A stretch of 64,000 nt of DNA from positions 15,428-79,427 of the forward strand of contig CAZHGD010000013.1 in assembly GCA_964531735.1 (NCBI GenBank), read 5' to 3'. Shown in pieces: positions 16,780-25,383 of this stretch (within the stretch, counting starts at the first letter, position 1; every line of letters starts with the position of its first letter). Source of the DNA: CAZHGD01 sp964531735. Its GTDB lineage: Bacteria; Armatimonadota; UBA10988. The position numbers and the translations under genes are program-made. Below the pieces are notes generated by a model. That model ran no database searches. It saw only the letters and a list, made by a program, of their open reading frames with translations, and had not been told where the DNA came from.

Positions 16780-17265
16780 TTAGGCCTCGGCGTCGGCGGC
16801 AACCGCGGTCCCGGCGCCGTCGACCACGGGCGCGGTCGCGTCCTGCGACTCGGTCGCGGGCTCGACCTCGGCTGCCGCGGGCGTGGCCATGGCCGCCAGC
16901 CCGGCCAGCGCGACCACGGCGGTGGCGATGGCCAGCAGGTCGTGGACCCGTTGGTGGAGCAAGCTGTGGTGCTGGTAGGGGATGATCCAGTGGACGGTGA
17001 CGATTTGCAGTGCCGCGGCGCCGATGGCCAGCCAGGCAGCGGCGCGGGCCACCGGCCGAAGCGCCGTGGTGGTGGCCTGGATGCCGCAGATGGCGATCAT
17101 CGCGCTGAGCGGCACCACCGCTCGACTCGCCCAGAAGCAGCTCATCTTCAGCGGCTGCGGGTCTTCGACCGGCCAGTACACGCCGGCCACCAGTACGCCG
17201 GCGATGCCCAGTATGGCCACCAGCCCACCGAGCCAGATGGGCGGTCGCTGACTATCGATGCTCAT
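16780..17265 (-). CDS. Four-helix integral membrane protein, unknown function
   Basis: 161 residues. Four hydrophobic segments are predicted: about 12-30 (LGGLVAILGIAGVLVAGVY), 45-63 (ASRAVVPLSAMIAICGI), 73-92 (AAAWLAIGAAALQIVTVHW) and 107-128 (LLAIATAVVALAGLAAM). The last 33 residues are an Ala/Glu/Pro tail with low complexity. A YQHHSLLHQRVHD loop rich in His lies between helices 3 and 4. No family was recognised. It is upstream of mtnA on the same strand, separated by 122 bases that include a hairpin, so co-regulation is uncertain. Confidence 0.7.
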   Translation of the reverse strand: MSIDSQRPPIWLGGLVAILGIAGVLVAGVYWPVEDPQPLKMSCFWASRAVVPLSAMIAICGIQATTTALRPVARAAAWLAIGAAALQIVTVHWIIPYQHHSLLHQRVHDLLAIATAVVALAGLAAMATPAAAEVEPATESQDATAPVVDGAGTAVAADAEA

Positions 17266-17363
17266 GTTCCCTCCTCAGCCGCGACGCCGCGGCGTGGTGC
17301 CACGCGACGCCCGCCGGCCGCGGCTTCTTCGTGGCGAAGCTCCAACCAACGGCGCGATGGTGG

Positions 17364-17369
17364 TATGCT
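17364..17369 (+). promoter_or_regulatory. Possible extended -10 element upstream of the acetyltransferase operon
   Basis: TGG followed by TATGCT (17364-17369) forms an extended -10 box in the 206-base gap between the divergent membrane protein and acetyltransferase genes. No recognisable -35 box is present, and the predicted leader would be about 95 bases. Confidence 0.3.
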
Positions 17370-17471
17370 GCCAGCGACCGGTTGGGTTGTCGAGTTCGAC
17401 GCCCGCCGCCGCCGGTCGCGTCGCCGGTACGATTGTTGTGACGCGCCGAGCGGGTGTCAAGGACTGGTCCG

Positions 17472-18047
17472 ATGACGGAGGCGCAGCCTGGCGTGCGCGT
17501 GGCCGGCGAACCGGACGTGGTGGAGTTGTCACGCCTGTACACGGCGCACCTGACCTACCACGAGCCGTTCGACGCGGCCTTCCGGCCACGTGCCGACGGT
17601 GACTACGCGCGGCTCTGGCGGGGCGTCCTGGCCGACCACGATGAGCGGACGTTCGTTGCGGAGGCGCCGGCGGGGCTGGTCGGCTTCGCGCGGTGCAGGC
17701 TCTGTCGTCAACCGGCTGGCCGGCGGCAGCGCCTCCTGGACGCCTTGCTACGGCGCCGTCGCGCCGTCGTCAACGGGCAGATCGTCGACTTCTTCGTGGA
17801 CGCGGACCACCGCCGCGCCGGCGTCGGCACGGCGTTGCTGGCGGCGGCCAAGGACTGGTTTGGCCAACACGGCATCGCCACGATGTGCCTGAGCGTCTGG
17901 GTGGCGAACGAGGCCGGGCTCGCCTTCTGGCAGGCGATGGGCATGCGCCCGCAGGTGCTCTCAATGCGCTGCTCGCTCGATGAGCAGCAGGACACCTCAA
18001 CAGAAGGGCCAAGGCGGTCGGCAGCACTGCCGGAAGGGACTGGATGA
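17472..18047 (+). CDS. GNAT family N-acetyltransferase
   Basis: 191 residues from the ATG at 17472, which has AAGGAC about eight bases upstream; a GTG at 17454 is possible but has no binding site. The GNAT core is at about 60-165. A beta-strand pair precedes the acetyl-CoA pyrophosphate loop in DADHRRAGVGTALLAAA (motif R/Q-x-x-G-x-G/A), and the helix/strand WVANEAGLAFWQAMGM follows. Such enzymes transfer acetyl groups to amines; the substrate here is unknown. Its stop codon overlaps the ATG of the next gene (ATGA), so translation of the two is probably coupled. Confidence 0.88.
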   Translation: MTEAQPGVRVAGEPDVVELSRLYTAHLTYHEPFDAAFRPRADGDYARLWRGVLADHDERTFVAEAPAGLVGFARCRLCRQPAGRRQRLLDALLRRRRAVVNGQIVDFFVDADHRRAGVGTALLAAAKDWFGQHGIATMCLSVWVANEAGLAFWQAMGMRPQVLSMRCSLDEQQDTSTEGPRRSAALPEGTG

Positions 18048-19858
18048 TGCAGCGGATCAGTGGTGGGTCTGTCACAACGCCGCCGGAGTGGGCGCTCCTC
18101 CAGCGGCACCTGTTCGAGGCCATGGGCGCAGCGGCCGAGGCCTTTGTCGAGCGCTACACGCACGACGACGGGACGCTCGTCTGGCGGGAGGCCTGGCCGG
18201 GCATGGACGGCTCGGACGACGGCTACGAGAGCTTCGGCAACTTCTCGTTGTTCCATGCGCTGGGCGGCCCAGACTTCTTCGATCCGCTCGCGCGGCGCCT
18301 GTGGGAGGCGGTCACGCGCCAGTTCACCGCCTACGGTCAGGTGGAGCGCGAGTTCGACGGCTACTACGACTGGATGCACCACGGCGAGAGCTACACCTAC
18401 ACCTACTTCTTCGGGCTGGCCGACCCGACCCGCCAGGCCGACCGCGACCGGGCGCGGCGCTTCGCCGCCATGTACCTGGGCGAGGACCCGCTGGCGCCCA
18501 ACTGGGACGCTGAGCATCGCCTGATCCGCTCGCCGATCACCGGCAGCCGCGGGCCGCGATTCGAGAACTCAGCCGTCGACTGGGTCACCCACCGGCCGAT
18601 CCTGGCGGCCTACCCGCCGCCCTTCGAGGATATCCCGGGCGTGCCGGGCCCGCTCTGCGACTGGAACGACGATGGCGTCTTCGCCGAGGTGCTGCAGCGG
18701 CTGAACGCCCGCATGATGCGCGGCGATGTCCCGCTCAACCTGACCAGCACCAGTCTGATGACGCATGCCTACTGCCTGACCGGCGACGAGCAGTACCGCA
18801 CGTGGGTGCTCGAGTACACGACGGCTTGGCGCGAACGGGCGCAGCGGAACGGCGGCCTGCTGCCCGATAACGTCGGTCCCAGCGGCGAGATCGGCGAGTG
18901 CCTGGAGGGCAAGTGGTACGGTGGCTACTACGGCTACCGCTGGCCGCATGGCATCATGACGATTCTGGAGCCGGCCGTCATCGCGGCGGCGAACTGCCTG
19001 CTGCTGACCGGTGACCGTGAGTGGCTCGATCTGCCGCGGAGCCAGTTCGACCGGCTGGCCGCCCTGGGTGAGTACCGCGACGGGCGCCTGTTCGTCCCGC
19101 ACCGGCACGGCGACCAGGGCTGGTACGACTTCCGGCCGTTCGATGCGCGGTTCCACCTCTACCTGTGGTACCTGTCGCAGGACACGCAGGACTGGGAGCG
19201 GCTGTGTTCGCTCGGGCCGCGCGATGGGTGGGAGCACGTCCACGGGCGGCGCGACAAGGGCGACCAGGGCCACGCGGCGCCCTGGATCCGGTACCTGGAA
19301 GGTGCCGTGCCGGACTACCCGGAGCAGATCCTGCGGGCCAACCTGGCCGAGATGCACCGGCGGCTGGTCGCGATCAAGGCCGACCGCAGCAGCGTCGACG
19401 AGCAGGACGTGCACCACTGGCAGCAACTCAACCCGGTCGGCACCGAGGCCCTCGTCCAGTTGACCTGCGGCGGCCCGCAGTTCGTCTACCACGGCGGTCT
19501 GCTGCACTGCCGGCTCCGCCATTTCGACCCGGCGCGCCGACGAGCCGGTCTGCCGCCCGACATGGCCGCTCTCGTCGAGGCCGTCACGCCGGAGCGCACC
19601 GTGCTGCGGCTGGTCAACCTCAACCCGGTGGCGGAGCGCACGGTGATCGTGCAAGCCGGTGCGTTCGGCGAGCATCAGTTCGACACGGTCACCATCGAGC
19701 CCGACGGCGCGCCGCTGCCGGTGGGCGGCCGGCACCTCGACGTGCGCGTGCCGCCCGGGCACGAGGTACGCCTCACCTTGCGGTTGAGCCTCCACCAGAA
19801 CCGGCCGACCTACGCCGCGCCGTGGCACGGTGACCGGATTCCGGAGGTCGCGTGGTGA
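18044..19858 (+). CDS. Large protein, probably alpha/alpha-barrel fold, unknown function
   Basis: 604 residues, no signal peptide, so probably cytoplasmic. The region of about 10-430 is helical with repeated aromatic and acidic motifs (YDWMHHGESYTYTYFFG, LCDWNDDGVFAEV, GKWYGGYYGYRWPHG, HGDQGWYDFRPF), as found in (alpha/alpha) toroid enzymes acting on carbohydrates. The last 110 residues form a beta-sandwich-like region (VLRLVNLNPVAERTVIV, EVRLTLRLSL). I cannot name the family, and the enzymatic assignment is inference. It is translationally coupled to the acetyltransferase upstream and overlaps the deaminase downstream by seven bases, so the three form one operon. Confidence 0.75.
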   Translation: MMQRISGGSVTTPPEWALLQRHLFEAMGAAAEAFVERYTHDDGTLVWREAWPGMDGSDDGYESFGNFSLFHALGGPDFFDPLARRLWEAVTRQFTAYGQVEREFDGYYDWMHHGESYTYTYFFGLADPTRQADRDRARRFAAMYLGEDPLAPNWDAEHRLIRSPITGSRGPRFENSAVDWVTHRPILAAYPPPFEDIPGVPGPLCDWNDDGVFAEVLQRLNARMMRGDVPLNLTSTSLMTHAYCLTGDEQYRTWVLEYTTAWRERAQRNGGLLPDNVGPSGEIGECLEGKWYGGYYGYRWPHGIMTILEPAVIAAANCLLLTGDREWLDLPRSQFDRLAALGEYRDGRLFVPHRHGDQGWYDFRPFDARFHLYLWYLSQDTQDWERLCSLGPRDGWEHVHGRRDKGDQGHAAPWIRYLEGAVPDYPEQILRANLAEMHRRLVAIKADRSSVDEQDVHHWQQLNPVGTEALVQLTCGGPQFVYHGGLLHCRLRHFDPARRRAGLPPDMAALVEAVTPERTVLRLVNLNPVAERTVIVQAGAFGEHQFDTVTIEPDGAPLPVGGRHLDVRVPPGHEVRLTLRLSLHQNRPTYAAPWHGDRIPEVAW

Positions 19859-20931
19859 GGTGGGGAGACCAGCTGGCTCGGCTGCCCAAGGCCGAGTTGC
19901 ATTTGCACCTGCGCGGCGCGTTGCCGCCCGCGCTGTTGCCTGAGTTGGTCCGCAAGTACGGCACGGCCGGCCTGGTCGAGCAGGCGTCGCCCTGGCTGCA
20001 AGGTCTGTGGGCCAGGGCGGCCAACCTCCGGCCGTTCCTGGAGGACCGCTGGTCGGCAGCGGATTTCGAGCGGTTCTTCGAGTTCGCGGACTTCGAGAAC
20101 TTCCTGGCGACCTTCGCGTTCACCGGGTTCCTGATGCGCGAGGCCGATGACTTACGCGCCTTGGTCGAGGGCGTGTTGCGCGGCCTGCGTGAGCAGAACG
20201 TGGTCTACGCGGAGATCATGGTCTCGCTGCGCGAGTACCTGATGCACGGCCTCCGCCTCGAAGACTGCCTGAGCATCATGTCCGAGGCGTGCGTGCCGGG
20301 CATCCGCGTCCGCTGGCTCGTCGACCTGGTGCGCTCATTTGGTGTGGACGCCGCCGACGAGCTGCTGGGGTGGCTGATTGACGCCAACTGCCCGGCGGTG
20401 ACCGGCATCCATCTCGGCGGTCCCGAGCATCTGTTCCCGCCGGCTCGGTTCGAGCCGGTGTTCCGGCGCGCGCGCGCAGCGGGGCTGCGCGTCTGCGCTC
20501 ATGCCGGCGAAGCACTCGGCCCGGAGAGCGTCCGTGACGCGGTCGAACTGCTGGCCGTGGAGCGGGTCGGGCACGGCGTTCGGGCTGTCGAGGACGCCGA
20601 GTTGGTCGCCGAACTGGCCCGCCGGCGCGTGCCGCTCGAGATCTGCCCGACCAGCAACCGGGCCACCGGTGTGACGCCTCGTCTCGCCGCTCACCCTCTG
20701 CCAACCTTGCTGCGGGCAGGCGTGGCAGCGTCGATCAGCACCGATGACCCGACCTTCTTCAAGACCAGCCTGACCGAGGAACTGCTGACTGTCTCGGGCA
20801 TGGGTGTGCCGCAGGCCGAGGTGCTGGAACTGATGCGCAACGGCTTCCGACATGCCTTTGCCGACGCGGCCGAGCGCGATGACTACGTGAGCGCCTTCGA
20901 CCGCGAGTTGGCCGCGTTGGCCGGGCCGTAG
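19852..20931 (+). CDS. Adenosine/adenine deaminase family protein
   Basis: 359 residues from GTG 19852, with GGAGG five bases upstream inside the preceding gene. Metal and catalytic residues of the amidohydrolase deaminases are all present: H17 and H19 in HLHLRG, H217 and E220 in CAHAGE, H241 in RVGHGV, and D298-D299 in STDDPTFF. The proteins hydrolytically deaminate adenosine, adenine or related purines. The residue after the HLHL motif is usually Asp in adenosine deaminase and Glu in adenine deaminase; here it is Arg, so the substrate may differ. The gene is the last of a coupled three-gene operon and converges on the next gene with a two-base gap. Confidence 0.92.
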   Translation: MVRWGDQLARLPKAELHLHLRGALPPALLPELVRKYGTAGLVEQASPWLQGLWARAANLRPFLEDRWSAADFERFFEFADFENFLATFAFTGFLMREADDLRALVEGVLRGLREQNVVYAEIMVSLREYLMHGLRLEDCLSIMSEACVPGIRVRWLVDLVRSFGVDAADELLGWLIDANCPAVTGIHLGGPEHLFPPARFEPVFRRARAAGLRVCAHAGEALGPESVRDAVELLAVERVGHGVRAVEDAELVAELARRRVPLEICPTSNRATGVTPRLAAHPLPTLLRAGVAASISTDDPTFFKTSLTEELLTVSGMGVPQAEVLELMRNGFRHAFADAAERDDYVSAFDRELAALAGP

Positions 20932-20933
20932 TG

Positions 20934-21389
20934 CTACTGTGAGCGGACCATCGCCACCGCGAACACCAGGCCGGTGAGCACGGTGAGCCGCAGGCCGAAC
21001 TGCACGAGCTTCTTGTGCATCGGGTGCAGCACCGAGGCGTCAGTCCGCAGGCCGAGCACCACGTCCTTGAGGAAGTTGCGCTTGGCCTTGCGTCCGCTAT
21101 CGGCCATGGTGGCCGCCGTCGTCTCCTGAACGGACTTGGGGAAGCGCACCGACGCCTGCTGCAGGTCGCTGTCGGCATTGGGGAGCGACGCCGCCACCTG
21201 GCTGTTCTGGAGCGCCGTGTCCAGCGCCATCCGGACGCGGGCGTCGGTCTGCGGCTTGCCTTCGCGCTTCAGCTTGCTGGCGGTCTGCTTGTCGGACATA
21301 TCACCGATGAGCGGCATGAGGAACAGCGTCAGCGTGGTCACCGCCACCCCAGCGAAGAGTAGGCACGCCTGCATCGGGAACCGCCGCAT
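20934..21389 (-). CDS. Small membrane protein, unknown function
   Basis: 151 residues with an N-terminal hydrophobic helix (about 6-27, ACLLFAGVAVTTLTLFLM) and a C-terminal one (about 130-147, LRLTVLTGLVFAVAMV). Between them is a polar, Lys/Arg- and Ala-rich region that probably lies outside the membrane. No recognised domain. The gene is followed at a two-base distance by the convergent deaminase gene. Confidence 0.65.
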   Translation of the reverse strand: MRRFPMQACLLFAGVAVTTLTLFLMPLIGDMSDKQTASKLKREGKPQTDARVRMALDTALQNSQVAASLPNADSDLQQASVRFPKSVQETTAATMADSGRKAKRNFLKDVVLGLRTDASVLHPMHKKLVQFGLRLTVLTGLVFAVAMVRSQ

Positions 21390-21500
21390 TGCTGACTCCT
21401 TGTTGGCGACCTGACCGCAGTGACCTCACCGCGGTCGTCGCACCCGCTCATCGACTCTGTCGCTACCGTTACGACACGACTCCTCAGCCGAGGTCTCGCG

Positions 21501-22643
21501 CTATCGCTCCCGCAGGAACGGCGGGATGTTCAGGTCATCATCGCTCGGTCCGCTGGGCCGTCGCGGCTCGGGCGGCGGCGGTGGTGGCGGGAGCGGGCTG
21601 CTGGCGGCCGGATTCGGCGTGAAGGTCGGTGGCTGCCGCGGCGCCGGCGGCGGCGCGGAGTGCCGTTGCGGCCGCAAGACGCCGCCATCCTCGGGCAACT
21701 CGAAGCCGGTAGCAATCACGGTGATGCGCAGCTCGTCGTGCATCCGCTCGTCGAGTATCACGCCAAAGAACACGTTGGCGTCATCGACGCCCGCGGCGCC
21801 GGCGATGCGCTCGGCGGCCTCGTTGGCCTCGGTCACCGCGAGGTCGTAGCCGGCGGTGATGTTGAACAGTATGCTGCGGGCGCCCTTGATGCTGCCCTCG
21901 AGCAGCGGGCTGGTGGTGGCGGCCTGCGCCGCCTGCGCCGCGCGGTTCTCGCCGCTGCCGAGGCCGATACCCATAAGGGCCGAGCCGGCGTCCTTCATGA
22001 CCGCGCGCACATCGTTGAAGTCGAGGTTGATCAGCCCTGGCGTGGTGATCAGGTCGGCGATGCCCTGAACGCCCTGGCGCAGCACATCGTCGACGAGTCG
22101 GAAAGCCTCGATGAGCGGCGCGCGCTTGTCGACGATGTTCATCAGGTTGTCGTTGGGCACCGTGATCAGCGTGTCGACGTGCTGCTTCAGTTCGCGCAGA
22201 CCTTCGCGGGCCACTTCCATGCGGCGGCGGCCTTCAAAGCCGAAGGGCTTGGTCACCACGGCGACGGTCAGCGCGCCGGCCTCGCGGGCGCACTCGGCCA
22301 CCACCGGCGCCGAGCCGGTACCGGTGCCGCCACCCATGCCGGCGGTGATGAACACCATGTCGGCGCCCTGAACCGCCATGGTCAGGTCGCCGCGGTCCTC
22401 CTCGGCCGCGGCGCGCCCCTTGGCGGGATCGCCGCCGGCGCCGAGACGGCGGGTGGCCTGCTCACCGATCTGGAGGCGCACATCGGCCTTGGAGTCGGCC
22501 AGATCCTGGGCGTCGGTGTTGACGGCGATGAACTCGACCCCACGCAGTCCGGCCTCAACCATGCGGTTGATCGCGTTGCCGCCGCCACCGCCGCAGCCGA
22601 TGACCTTGATGCGCTCGTAGGATTCGCCAGCCAGGCCGGCCAT
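21501..22643 (-). CDS. ftsZ: Cell division GTPase FtsZ
   Basis: 380 residues from the ATG at 22643, preceded by GGGAGG eight bases upstream; the open frame continues upstream but is Arg/Pro-rich and is not coding for a known domain. The GTP-binding domain shows IKVIGCGGGGGNAINRM and the tubulin signature GMGGGTGTGSAP, followed by the T7-loop region NLDFNDVRAVM. A linker rich in Pro and Gly (about 320-366) leads to the conserved C-terminal peptide DDDLNIPPFLRER, which binds FtsA and other partners. The protein polymerises into the division ring. In contrast to many bacteria, ftsA and ftsQ are not adjacent in this window. Confidence 0.97.
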   Translation of the reverse strand: MAGLAGESYERIKVIGCGGGGGNAINRMVEAGLRGVEFIAVNTDAQDLADSKADVRLQIGEQATRRLGAGGDPAKGRAAAEEDRGDLTMAVQGADMVFITAGMGGGTGTGSAPVVAECAREAGALTVAVVTKPFGFEGRRRMEVAREGLRELKQHVDTLITVPNDNLMNIVDKRAPLIEAFRLVDDVLRQGVQGIADLITTPGLINLDFNDVRAVMKDAGSALMGIGLGSGENRAAQAAQAATTSPLLEGSIKGARSILFNITAGYDLAVTEANEAAERIAGAAGVDDANVFFGVILDERMHDELRITVIATGFELPEDGGVLRPQRHSAPPPAPRQPPTFTPNPAASSPLPPPPPPPEPRRPSGPSDDDLNIPPFLRER

Positions 22644-22821
22644 GAGGTCTACCTCCCGCTCCGTGTGTTGTGACGCTGGTTCCCGGCGCGGCTGGCTCGC
22701 GTCGCCGGCGCCAGCCGGTGCAGCCTGCGGGCTGACCCGCGCTCGGCGGGCCTGTCCGCGGCCCCGACCACGAGGGCTTGGATCACCGGTGGACCCACCT
22801 GCTGCGTCACCGCCTGGCGAC

Positions 22822-22850
22822 ATGGAACCGGCAGAATCGTCAACTGTCAA
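22822..22850 (-). promoter_or_regulatory. Possible promoter for ftsZ
   Basis: On the minus strand TTGACA (22850-22845) overlaps the end of the prepilin-like gene and is 17 bases from TTCCAT (22827-22822), a weak -10. The leader of about 180 bases before ftsZ includes an 8-bp stem (22689-22696 with 22710-22717). Nothing else is recognised in the 196-base gap. Confidence 0.3.
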
Positions 22851-23610
22851 CCGCGTCGTCCTCGTCGGGGTTGGCCTTGCGCGCCGCCTTTTCCTTCTCG
22901 CGTTCGTCGGCGTCCGGGTCTTTGGGCGCGACCGGCTCGGGCTTGGTCGCCTGGCCGCCGCCGGCACCCGGGCCGCCGGCGCCGCCTGCCGGACCGGCCG
23001 GTCCCGTCGCCGTGCCCCCTTGCTGGATCGCTTGCTGCAGCCGGTTCTTGTCGGCCTCCGGCACCACCTGCGGCGGCGCCATCTCGTACTTGATCGAACC
23101 GTCGGCGTAGAGCACGAGGTAACCGCCGGAGTTGCGCGGCACCAGTTCGGGCAAGACGTAGGCGGCGGCGTTCATATCCATCAGCAGCCAGGTGCGCGCG
23201 TTGACCTGGTCGGCGAGTTGGCCGTTGACGCCCGAGTTCCAGATGTAGGTGAGGCCAGCCTTCTGAAATGCTTCCGGCGCCCGCGGCGCCACCCAGAGCT
23301 GCTTCGGCACGCGATTGCCCAGCACGCGGACGATGCTCCGCGGGCTGGTCTGCACCGCGTTGGGGTCGGCCTTGATGTTCGGGTACATGTCGGCGGTGGG
23401 CAGCCGGCCGTCGTGGTCGTCCGCGTACATGGTGACGGCCAGGTGAATCTGCTTCATCTGGCTGATGGCCACGGTCCGCTGCGCCATGCCGAGCACCTGC
23501 CAGGCGGCGCCGGCGCCGCCGCCCGCCATGGACGTCATGATGCTGCAGACGGTGGCGACCTCGGCCAGGCCCTGCCCGAGCCTGCGCCGCCGCGCGAGTA
23601 GAGACACCAT
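22840..23610 (-). CDS. Divergent prepilin-like (type II secretion/type IV pilin-related) protein
   Basis: 256 residues. The basic start MVSLLARRRRLG is followed by QGLAEVATVCSIM; cleavage after G13 would leave Glu at mature position 5, as in type IV prepilins, although the position-1 residue is Gln rather than Phe. The helix is followed by MKQIHLAVTMYADDHDGRLPTADMYP, the pattern seen after the pilin helix in abundant Planctomycetota and Armatimonadota prepilin-domain proteins. A soluble domain with WLLMDMN and LVLYADGSIKYE follows, then a Gly/Pro/Lys-rich tail of about 50 residues. The role is probably an extracytoplasmic pilin-like subunit; no secretion genes are nearby. GGGAGGG lies five bases before the ATG. 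Confidence 0.75.
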   Translation of the reverse strand: MVSLLARRRRLGQGLAEVATVCSIMTSMAGGGAGAAWQVLGMAQRTVAISQMKQIHLAVTMYADDHDGRLPTADMYPNIKADPNAVQTSPRSIVRVLGNRVPKQLWVAPRAPEAFQKAGLTYIWNSGVNGQLADQVNARTWLLMDMNAAAYVLPELVPRNSGGYLVLYADGSIKYEMAPPQVVPEADKNRLQQAIQQGGTATGPAGPAGGAGGPGAGGGQATKPEPVAPKDPDADEREKEKAARKANPDEDDAVDS

Positions 23611-23714
23611 TGCGCCCTCCCGCCGCGCCGATGTGCCTGGGCGCGGCTGCCAACGAGCGCGATTCTACCACTCCGCAGGGCGGCATGCAACTGCCGTAGC
23701 GACCTCGGCGCAGC

Positions 23715-23743
23715 TTGTGGCCACCTGGCGGCTGTGGTATAGT
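23715..23743 (+). promoter_or_regulatory. Promoter of the LptD/OstA-like gene, nearly leaderless
   Basis: TTGTGG (23715-23720), 17 bases, then TATAGT (23738-23743), preceded by TGG as an extended -10. The ATG at 23752 is only eight bases beyond the -10, so the transcript would begin at or within a few bases of the start codon. Confidence 0.5.
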
Positions 23744-23751
23744 CGCCGGCG

Positions 23752-25254
23752 ATGGGCGGTGGCCGCGACGGTCAGAGGGCGGCGGGCCGACGGGTCGGTG
23801 GAGCGGTGCATTTCCTATTCCTGGCGGCGCTGATGTGGCTACCGACGGTGGCGGCACGGCAGGCGCAGACACTCGATATCAACGGCCACAGCATCGCGAT
23901 CGAGGCCGATCACATCCAGGTGGACGGCGCGGCGCGCAAAGCCTATCTGGTCGGTGGTGCGGCCATCCGTAGCGGGCGCACCTCGTTCCGGGCCGACCAG
24001 ATTGTCGTCGACTACTCGCGTCCAGAGCGCCCCAGCGCCACCGCTGCGGGGCATGTGGTGCTCGACAGCCCGCAGTTGGGCCGCGTCACGGGCGACCGCT
24101 TACGCTACGACCTGGCCGTCCAGCGCGGTGAGATCCACGACGTCGAGGTGACCATTCCGCTCGACTTCACGCCGAACCTGTCGGACCTGATGCGGTCGAG
24201 TGAGTTGCCCAAAGAGCTGCGCTTGCGCGCCACGGAGGCGGCGCAGCTCGGCAACCAGGTGCTGCTCAAGGGCACCTCGGCCACCTGTTCGAGCAGCCGC
24301 CCGCCGCAGTTCCTGTTGAAGTCCGACCAGATCGTGGTCAGTGCCGGCAAGCTCGGTGTGCTGAGCGGCTTGGAGCAGTTGCAGGCCCGCGGCGTGAAGC
24401 TGCAACTCTACGGGCTGACGGTGCTCGGGCTGCCGGACATGAACCTGCGCTCGGGTGACATCATCATCCCGCGGGTCGGTCTCGACAGCACCTACGGTCT
24501 CTACGTCGAGCGCTCGTTGGTGCCGATCGCGGCCAAGCCGTTCCGGCTGACCATCACGCCTCGCGTGGGGACCAATCTGCTGATGACCGGCCACGGCGAG
24601 GCCACGTTCAGCACCGACGTCGGGCGACTGGCCTTGTCGGCCGCCTACCGCAACCGGCTGGTGCTGCCGGTCAGCCGCCAGACCGTGGTCTACTCGGTGG
24701 GTCCCGAGCTGAGTTGGCGAACTGCCGAGTTCAAACTGCCGCGTGGCGGCGGTAGCTGGTCGGGCGGCGCCAGCGGCGGCTACTACCGCGAGATCGGTGG
24801 CCCGCGCGCCTGGCGGGCGCAGACGGACCTGACCTACCGCCAGCCGCTCTACGCCAACCGCACCACGCGGGCCTGGATCGCCGGCACCGGCTGGTACGCC
24901 GTGTACGGCCGCGCCGGGCACTACGGTTGGCTGCGAGGCGACCTCGGGCTGGAGAAGCGGTTTGGTGACTTGGCCTATGTGGGCGTGGGGGCCACCTCGC
25001 ACTGGATTGGCGGCCAGACGCCGGTGCGCTTCGACCGGATCGAACTGGTGAGCGACGTGACCGTGTCGACGCGGTGGCGTGTGGCACGGCAGTGGCTGAT
25101 CGGCAACCGCCTCGACTACGATCTGGAACGCGGTGCCGTGCGGCGCGAGGAGTACTCGCTGGCCTACCGTGACCGGCTGATCGAGTACGAACTGCGCGTG
25201 CTGACCCAGCCCAGCACCGAAGTGCGCCTGGGGGCCAGGCTGTTGGGCTTCTGA
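23752..25254 (+). CDS. OstA/LptD-like outer membrane protein
   Basis: 500 residues with a signal peptide (hydrophobic stretch about 19-34, cleavage near VAA/RQA). Residues about 38-140 form an OstA-type beta-taco domain, seen in the repeated pattern IEADHIQVDGAARKAYLVGGA, FRADQIVVDY, ATAAGHVVL and TGDRLRYDLAVQRG. The rest (about 220-500) is rich in alternating aromatic strands (YGLYVERSLVPI, LSAAYRNRLVL, YEIRV-like end) and resembles a small outer-membrane barrel. In proteobacteria LptD inserts lipopolysaccharide into the outer membrane; this protein is shorter than the usual 780 residues, so the equivalent role is inferred. A 15-base palindrome at the stop codon (25251-25265) may act in termination. 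Confidence 0.8.
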   Translation: MGGGRDGQRAAGRRVGGAVHFLFLAALMWLPTVAARQAQTLDINGHSIAIEADHIQVDGAARKAYLVGGAAIRSGRTSFRADQIVVDYSRPERPSATAAGHVVLDSPQLGRVTGDRLRYDLAVQRGEIHDVEVTIPLDFTPNLSDLMRSSELPKELRLRATEAAQLGNQVLLKGTSATCSSSRPPQFLLKSDQIVVSAGKLGVLSGLEQLQARGVKLQLYGLTVLGLPDMNLRSGDIIIPRVGLDSTYGLYVERSLVPIAAKPFRLTITPRVGTNLLMTGHGEATFSTDVGRLALSAAYRNRLVLPVSRQTVVYSVGPELSWRTAEFKLPRGGGSWSGGASGGYYREIGGPRAWRAQTDLTYRQPLYANRTTRAWIAGTGWYAVYGRAGHYGWLRGDLGLEKRFGDLAYVGVGATSHWIGGQTPVRFDRIELVSDVTVSTRWRVARQWLIGNRLDYDLERGAVRREEYSLAYRDRLIEYELRVLTQPSTEVRLGARLLGF

Positions 25255-25265
25255 GCCGGGCTCAG
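25251..25265. terminator. Short palindrome at the end of the LptD/OstA-like gene
   Basis: CTGAGCC, one base, GGCTCAG: a perfect palindrome overlapping the TGA stop codon. It could form a six-bp hairpin; no T run follows, so termination is tentative. Confidence 0.25.
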
Positions 25266-25327
25266 TCCGGCAAGACGCAGCCGCGCCAGGCGACTCTGTA
25301 AGGGCAGGATGCTTGGTGGTTGGCGTC

Positions 25328-25356
25328 TTGACACCGGCCGGTGGCGAACCTATGCT
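25328..25356 (+). promoter_or_regulatory. Strong sigma70-like promoter of the VOC gene
   Basis: TTGACA (25328-25333), a 17-base spacer and TATGCT (25351-25356). The predicted start lies near 25363, which rules out the earlier in-frame ATG at 25309 as the main start and supports ATG 25384. Confidence 0.6.
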
Positions 25357-25383
25357 GCTCTGTCTGCGGACCGAGAACCGGCT

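Noticed and set aside
22644..22967. N-terminal extension of FtsZ upstream of 22643
   Set aside because: The extension is Arg/Pro/Ser-rich and overlaps the previous gene, whereas the ATG at 22643 has a good binding site and begins at the normal FtsZ N terminus.
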